In this document: piece by piece, positions 36,012 to 45,000 of the stretch
Layout of the letters: each line of letters starts with the position of its first letter
Position numbering within the stretch: position 1 is the stretch's first letter
Assembly: GCA_033980235.1 (NCBI GenBank)
Contig: CM067067.1
Location: 20,093,239-20,157,238, forward strand
Reading direction: 5' to 3'
DNA length: 64,000 nt
Origin: Diadema setosum
Lineage: Eukaryota > Echinodermata > Echinoidea > Diadematoida > Diadematidae
Position numbers and translations under genes: made by a program
Notes under the pieces: generated by a model
Seen by the model: the letters and a program-made list of their open reading frames with translations, nothing else
Database searches by the model: none
What the model was told of the DNA's origin: nothing

Positions 36012-39000
36012 TTATTTATATGTAAAATTTCTTCTTCGGCCACTAAAATTTCAAATTTAAGGTTATTAGTGACCCGAATGAGAACCAGAAGGGCATTATC
36101 GCAATCTTTTTTTTTTTTTAGGGGGGGGGGGGAGGTATTGAATTATTGGTTTCATTTTGTACAGCTTGATCCCCTCTACATTATGGTGTCAATTCTAAAT
36201 TGCTGCCTGATATTTGGAATAATGCTTTAAATACCCTCTTTTGATTAAAATCTAATTAGCTTTGTAATACACGAAAATTGACTGTTTCTTTTTTATCTAA
36301 ACTCAAATATTACAACTCAATTGTGCCCTTCTGGTTCTCAGCTGACGCTATTATGAATATCACATCAGTGTAGTCAAGTTGTTAGTTAAGGTTCTGTTTA
36401 GTCTATTCTATTTTGGCATGGGACCTGACCGAAATCCGTTCTTCCTGGCTGAGAAGCAGCAATGAGATAGTACCGGAAGCGGTTCTTGACATCCATAGCT
36501 TGTGTTTTATTTTATTTTCTTCTTCTTCTTCTTCTTCTTCTTCTTCTTCTTCTTCTTCTTCTTCTCCTCTTCTTCTTTTTCTTCTTCGTCCTTCTGTTCT
36601 ATTTTTGTTTCTTTTCGAGAAGTTAGGGTAATTGAGGTTGATCGGTTGATGGTAGAGATATGGTGTAAGTGGAATTGATGTAGCTTCTCCTTTTTTCTTT
36701 TTTTTTTCATTTGAGCCAGCTGCCATAGCCGTTAGATCATCTCTCGGACAAGACCATACCATCAAGCGGCAGTCATTAGCCCTTATGATCCCACTGGAAT
36801 GCGGGCACTTTGCGGAGTCTATTACACCCGAGGGTGTGCTTCGAGTTACATTGTGTCTGTCTGTCTGTCTGTCTGAGCTGTCCAGGGATATTTCGCGATA
36901 TGTGAGTGCGTCGACAACGCAGAATGAACATGAGGGAGGCTTTAGCATCGAACTCTTCTCATGATAACATGTCACTTCCAATGAACTCAACTATAAGCGC
37001 CATCATTTTCCTCTCCTGTAATCTCCGTTAGCTCTCCCATTTCTTTACGGACAGTGACACTTGACAGAAAGAAGATACCACTACAGCTTGCACGTCCACA
37101 TCGTTGCCGTGACGAGGTGTTGGGGAAAGCGATAAGCAAAGTAAACTGATATTGAGGCAATAAAGATCACTAATCTCCTAAAGTATAAGGTATAGGTAAC
37201 TTTCGGCGCCTGTTGCCCAATGAATTTTACGCAATATGCAGAACGCTACGCAAGACAGTCACGATCCAAAAGAAAAGCAAGCAGCTCTCAGGATTATGGA
37301 CGTTTGCAGACCTTACATACTATCATGGTTGAAGCATGGACCTATACAACTCCATGGTTGAAGAATCCCATCACCGCATCCCGCCGCCGTCAGTCTGTGT
37401 GTGCCAAGCGGTTGTGTACATTGTACACATGACATTGATGATGCATGAAAGTGTAACATGGTATTTCAAGTGTCGTATACCGTCCTTCTCACGTCTAGCT
37501 GACCGTTAAAGGGCAAACACTCTTTGATGTTGCCCGCATTTCTCACATATCAATGTCGGTCTGGTTGTCGCCGAGAAGCGAAAGATGCGACCAGTGCCAG
37601 GGGCCCGTTTCATAAAACTTGTCATCAGTGACAAGTTGTCATAGATGTGACAAGCTACTGAAATCCTTGCATCTGATTGGCTGAATGCAAATTCGTCATA
37701 GAAATGTGGCAGTTGTCACTAATATCAAGTTTAATGAAACGAGCCCCAGGACCGTTACCGAGCTTGTAGTAAATTTCCCTTCGTTTGTTTATTATGTGTA
37801 CCTTCAAAGCACTTCATTGCATCTTTGACTGCCACATCCCAAAAATCTTCCCGAATATATATATATATATATATGCATATATATTTCATAATTACATTTA
37901 GCTTTCTTGATGATTGCTTTTATTGACTGTTTTGACTAATGTTGGTTAACGGAGTAGCAAAGACAACGCGAGCAGTTCAATTCCACCCTTTATAAGACAC
38001 ACGTATACATGATGTCTCTGGTCAGATTAAAGCCAAAATCTCAAATTCTGTGTGTTCTAGAATATTGGCAGGTAGCCCATTCTCTCAAATCTTCTTAATG
38101 TAAAAAAAAAACAACAACAACAACCAATAACACACATCAACAGCGATGCAAGCAGGGAGGTGGGAGTATAGCTTCCCACCTCCCTGATGCAAGAATAGCT
38201 ACCACAGTAACTTATAGCAAGCAGTAATTTTAGTAGGGTGAACCAGTCAATAATCGCAGAATGGCTCCCTCGCCTCGGGGAACACGTGTATGGAACAGTC
38301 AGAGTGCGCTAACATGGACTTTCATCTGAAAGTTATACAATAGTAGGCTCTATGAGTAGTCTGTTTTAATTTAATTTGGCTTGATCGTGGAACTGGAAGC
38401 CTTAGCTGGTCCCTGCTGGTGGGAAACGTAAACATACACGCGCAGCACTTCCACATGAGCGAGGCAACTTTATAGCAGTGGGCGACGCCACATTCATAGC
38501 CTTGTAGTGGGGAATCAAACGATGTTGGTAATCATTTCATTACAGCTTTCATGGAGTAATTGTAGCCCAACTGTAATTCATTTAGTTGGTTTTCGTAGCT
38601 GTCTCTTCGGGTTGCCTACATTTTATATTCATGCTACTTATGTTTATCTTATTTTGTTAACAAGAATCTCACGTGTTTTCTTCTTCTTTATACTGAAAAG
38701 AAAAGTCAGCATTGAAAATATAAACTCGGCCATGATGTGGAGGGGCGAAAAGTGATGACTTCACACGCGCTTGATTTTCATTAAAAAGTTGCTTCTGACG
38801 CTTAGCTATTAAAAGTTACATGTTTATTCGCGTCTGTGTAAGTGTTATCTATCTGTTACTCTATTTTCAGTGGGCTTCCAGACTTCTTTTTTTTTTACGG
38901 TGCTTCAATTCATCTTTCCATTGATGTTCTTTACGAGAGGGGCCCACATTCTACAAGCTCAGCCTTTTTTGTGGGCCCCTCCACCTTTCGCACTTTGCGT

Positions 39001-41966
39001 ATTGTTATACTTTATTTCCACCACTTCAGTTTTCATTACAATCCTCAATTGTTGTATAGTGTTTTCATTAAACAATGTTTTATTCACGGTACCTTATTAT
39101 CTGTTGAAATGTATATTGTATTTAATAGAAAAATGAAATAAATTTTGAATTGAAAAAAAAAATTAAAGTAATTTTTAGGGAATGATTCTAGATGAATAAA
39201 TTTATAAAGTGCATGCATACAGAGTTGACAGCAGAGATAAAGAAAGCTGAACTTTTCAGAACCTGACAACTTAAGAAAACCTTCTCCCCTAAAATCTACA
39301 TTAATTTCGGAATGTGAAATGCAGGTGGTCCCAGATTAACTATGAAATTATACTTTTTTGGTCAAAATATTGTTACGGTCCATGTCTGATGGAATATACG
39401 ATCTACAATACAAAACGTTGGTCAGTTCAGAGGTTATTTTAACCTGGTACAGTATCGACAAACAAATAAAATTATATGACACCCAGGAAAGTTAATGTAA
39501 AAAACGATATTTTACGTAAATTGCCCACTTGTCCTTCTTGATCAATGACTATAGTAATGCGATTCAATTCAATTCATTTTTATTCGTCCAATAAAAAACA
39601 TACCCGGAAATTCATTGCGGGATTTTTACATATAAATGACAAAGCATAACAAATACAATATATACATAGAGAGAGAACAACACGGAATGGTACTTGATAG
39701 ATAGATAAATAACCGAACATGTATGCAAAGTTAAACTGAAAAGAACAATTGTATAAAAACGTGGCATAAAAACTGACTCCATTGGCATGATGTTAAAAAC
39801 TCCGGAAACTTCCCTGTTGCTACAAGTCCAATCTCAGCCCCCCCCCCCCCCCCCATGTCAGCCCGCGATAAACTGAAACCCAAACCAACTCGCTCTAAAA
39901 TACAATGCAACAAACAGATTAACACATACAAAAACAATATCAGTGATTATATCATCATATATAAATGTCTTGCTAAATCCACCAATATTGCACATAGTCA
40001 CTTCAAAAATTCTGAGATATAATAATGATAACTAATCATTGTAGTTGTACGTCAACTTGCCAGGGAAAGAAAAAAAAATATATATAAAGGGAGGATTAGC
40101 GGAAGAGAAAAGAAAGAAACAAAAATAATAAGAAAGGAACGTATAAAACAATTCATAAATAACATATATCAAACATCATTAGCTATGGCATCATTAATGA
40201 TCCAAAAACTGTAACATCCCAAGATGAGGTGATGATGATAATGACCAGTCGATGTAAATGAAAAAAAAAAAAAACAGAAAAGAAAAAAGTGTTGAAAGTG
40301 ATGATAATAATGATAATAAAAACATGGCATCTTCAGAACAGTTTTACTGTTTTTCGATACCCCCCCCCCCTCCTCCTCCCAACAACTTTCCAACCCATGC
40401 AGAATAAATCACCACACATTTATCCCTATCACAGGAATGGATGCTGTGCATTGGTTAAACCTAACACAATGTGTAATAGTTCTTTGGTTTGATTTTAACT
40501 CAGAAAGCGTGCCATAATGTAAGCATGTAAGCATTTCCACCCCCTCCCCTCCCCTCCCAGAGTAGGATGAAGAGGGGCATGTTATGTTTTTAACACATTG
40601 CCTGATATTTTGTGGGTAACACGCCTTCGCAAAATGAAGTAGAGCAAAGCAAAGCAAGGCAAGACGGCATGACCACGTGTAACTACCATTGTTACCAAGA
40701 CTCTGCCCTTTATTACATTCATAGCGACATCAGATAGTATCCCTTTGCTGATGGAGTATAGAGGGGGCGGAGGGATGGAGTGGGCTTGAGGAAGGGTACC
40801 AAGAAACATCGCCCTCTTTAGTCAAATTAATATCCGTTCACTTGGACTTTCTACACGACCTAGCGCCCAAATAAAGACCATGTAGTCTGTTTGTTTTAGA
40901 GTGGCTGAATACCGACACATCAGAGGCAAACATTATTTCTCTTGTATAGTCTTATATCTTAATGCGATTGCTCTGGGTGTCGAAGAAGGAGGACTCAGTA
41001 ATTGGATGCCTGCAGATATCTTCGTTCCTTAAATATAATGAACGATTAGATCGCGTGACTACAAAGCCCCCGTCCTCGCCCCATGCTGATGTTTGCTCCA
41101 GGAAGACCCGCGCTCGGCCGGCGCGGGAAATGTCAACTTCGGCAAGTTCTCCGACCTCTCTCGGGTCTCCTCTGCTCTCAACAACCACATGGTTTTCATC
41201 TAAGCTTACACGAATGAGAGCAGGAGTCAAAGAGTGGAGCCTAATAGGTGTCGTGGTGAGAGGTAAAAAGTATCATGTTTGAGAAAACGTTGAAAGGGAT
41301 CTCGGGAGAAAGACACCAACATGCTGACAGATTCCAATGTCGGGATAATTTGAGGACCTGAGACACACGGTGACTTCGTAGACTGTCGCGTGGGACGTTT
41401 TCACAATTACATCACATGAAGTGACTTCAAGAAAAAGAGTTAATGACACAATTCATTGTCACGATCACATCGTAATTGTACCTGAATTATCGTTCCCAGT
41501 CCCGTATACCAGACCAGTTACATCTAATGGACACGACTTACACCAGGTAGATATTTTGGTCGTGTGCTAACGTGTCGTGTTGTTTTGATCAAGGTACTCT
41601 CTCTTCCCGTGTTGTGCTGCTCTAACAAACACTGCTAAATGCCCTCCCGTGCGCGAGGGTCACAATTTTATTGTATTATTAGGGAAGTGCGAGACCACTC
41701 GATGTTTACCCGGTAAAGTAAGAGTGACCTACATTTTATACACGTATACATCGACCCCCAACAATGTTAGTAAGGCCGCAACGCACAGTATACATCTTGG
41801 GAGGGGAAAGTTTAGGAGGAAGAAGGAGGGGCGATGCTTCTTCTAATATAAATTTGGTCGAAATAAGTCATTATGGTTCCTATAATGTGGACACGAGGAT
41901 CTAACTTTCTGTATGTTGTTCTGTTGTATTGACGTAGAGTTGTCAGTGTATGTAAGTATGTATGTA

Positions 41967-42006
<40 letters not shown>

Positions 42007-45000
42007 TGTGTGTCTGTGTGTGTGTGTGTGTGTGTCTGTGCGTTTGTGTCGCAGGAGGGACAGGAAGGAAATGACGAGATACGTGTCGCCTTCGCCAGGT
42101 GCTGTTTTCCTTGTCTTTTCATCGTTACCTATGTATGCTTCTTGCTTAATTTTAATTGATGCTACTGTTTTCGGCGCATGAGATAAAATCTCATACCAGG
42201 CATAAGTAAAGTTGAATGCTGGGTGGGGCCCGGAAGGGGAGATAACTTGCAATGTCTACTGGTAATTAAAACAATATCCGGCTGTATGACAGCTTGTGAG
42301 TGCGCGGCTGAAAGATCTTACAGCAGCGAAATAGAACAGGAAAGTGCATGCCAACACATTCGGCTACCTTAACGATGTGACATTTTCGCACGTTCAATAC
42401 GTTAACATCAGGGGTAGATTATCGCTGGGGGGCGCATGATAGGTATCTCTTGTTTGTTTTTTCCTTTGAAAGTTCTGCTTGTTAGATTGCATCGTGGTAA
42501 ATTATCACTTAAACGTAACACCTGCAGGACACTATTCTGAGGCCCTATATTATTCCCTATAATGACTTCATGGACACATCAGATGTTGGTAAGACGCTGG
42601 CTCGATGCCAACCAAGGACGGTTAGTCGGGGTGCTTGCCACATTATTAAATAATGTTCTGTCCATTCATGCCAAGTCCTCGTGTGGAGCCCTGACCTATG
42701 GTATAGAATGAGCTTGAAAAAGACGAATGATGAAAAATGTCCTTTCTCAGACATGTGTTTTAGTTTCGAAAATAAAGGATTGTGCGCATCATATACTATA
42801 CAGACAAGCGGATGCTATGGGGGAAAAAGAAGTACAATACTGCATATCCCTCTTCCTATATTGATTGTCCTACAAACTTTACTGGCTGTTTCTCGAGCAA
42901 AATGATAAAGTAATTGCTTGTATAATATTCATACGAAAGGAGTAGAGTGTATATACTTGTAAAGGTATGTGTCCCTATACTTCTCAAGATGTGTGTATGT
43001 GTGTGTGAGTGTGTGGGCGTGTGATTGTGTGTTTGTGTGTTTCTGCGTACTTGCTGAAATGCTGGGTTTGAAGGGCACTGGATAGCGCTTGAAGTAAGGA
43101 GTCATAATATATATCTTATTTGATTTTGATTTGATTTTATTGGTTCCCGAGTAGCCCAGTTTTTATATTCATGGGTTAATGGCTGCTTCACTATGCAAAA
43201 AGACTTTTATTTTTGTTTCCCCAGGATTTGTTACTGCAAAGCCAATAGCCAAATTGTGAGCCCGTCTTGTTTTTCTTCAACAATGACTAAATGGACGTAT
43301 CAAGTCCCATGACGTTTGCGCAGGATCACTAACGTTCGCCCGGTTGTGCATGGTATTGGTCAAATGAAATGTGAAACGAGAGTTTTGTCTCGATAAATTG
43401 AGACCTATTTTAGAATCCTGACTCAAAGGAGGATGGCTAAGATGTGACTTTGCGATCTTTGACGAAAAACCGATCAATTTTCTCCCAATTTCTCAGACAG
43501 GTGTTTGATTTCGTGCAAGCAAGAAAGGGGTAGCACAGATTGTAAATACACAGGTGCCGTCTAAGGGCTTGCATTGTTTTGCGCCTCTGAAGGTTTGTTT
43601 CTTTCCTTCGCTTTATACGTTCCTCGCTGTTTCTGAAAGGAAGTTCAATTCATTGCCCGGGTTCATTGCTTCGTTTCGTTTTGGTGAATTGGATAGCAAA
43701 CCTCTTTCTATATGCACATGTGGCGTAATCATTTTACAGTGTTCTTTTGAAATATTAACTGCAGATACTTAACGTGGTGTTGGGTCTAGAACAAGCACGC
43801 ACGGTCTTTGTCCTCGGTGTTTCTCTTCAGTAATGATGATATTGAAACCGCATCAGATATCGCGTGGTATTTGCACAATACAAAGTTCAGCAATTCGTTC
43901 TGTTTGCCACAGAAATGCGAGATGTAAGTGTATAATCATATCATTAAACTGAGTTCTTACTTTGAACTGTGATTATTACTTATTGTGTCCAGGATTTTAC
44001 TTTGACTGTTTGACAGGTTTCAGATGGACGAGAAAAAAAAAAAAAACACCCTCTTCTATTCGCGGATTGTTTGGTAAATTTCATTGTGGAAATAAAGGGC
44101 GACTTAACGTGTATTTTCCTCCTCTTTCAAACGGCAGACCTGTGCGCTTAAGGCCGTATCTCACCAACGGAGACGTCTCCGCGACGTCTCCAACTTATCA
44201 GTCGCAGCAGTCGCGGAGACATCTCCAGCATAAAAATGGCTTGCGGTCTCACCAAGGAGACGTCTCTGAGACGAGTTATGGCAGGTGTCACCTGGATCAC
44301 CTGACTAATTAGGCAGGATGTCAGATGGGTCACATGGTTTCTAAAGTATAGGTCAAACAGCGTCAAATAGAGTGGCGGAGAAGTCTCCGCGACCTCTCAC
44401 CAGTTTTTCTGGTCTCCAGCAGGTCTCGGCGACGTCTCTGAGACGTCTCTGAGACATCGCGGAGACGTCGCGGAGACGTCTCAGCAGTCGCGGATATTAT
44501 TAGTCTCCGCGACGTCTCCGCAACTGATGGAGACGTCTCGGAGACGTCGCGGAGACTTCACGAAAAATCGAACATGTTTAAATTTCTTGCGACTCCTCGG
44601 AGACTGTACTTTTCAGGAGACGTCTCGGAGACGTCGCGGAGACATCTCTGCCACTAGCAAAATTTGGAGTCGCGAACTAGTTTCAAGCCCGGTGAGATAC
44701 CCCCTTAAGTTTCAACACAAATCATACAGTGTTGTATTTGCAACATCCATCCATGACAATGCAAAGTAAGACATACATTATAAGTTCAGTATGAAAGACT
44801 GTGACAACATCTACATGGCACAAAATCAATTGAAATCAATCTCAAGTACATTACATTCATGATGGATGAATAAAATTGTGTGCGGTGGGAACATACATAG
44901 AAGCGGATGCTTGTGAGAGTAGGTGTCCAGAAAAAAAAAAAAGAAGAAGTCAAACACAGGCAATTACACTCACACACATGCACACACTGCACGCACGCAA

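Noticed and set aside
41962..42181. Val/Cys-rich frames
   Set aside because: Translations of the TG microsatellite.
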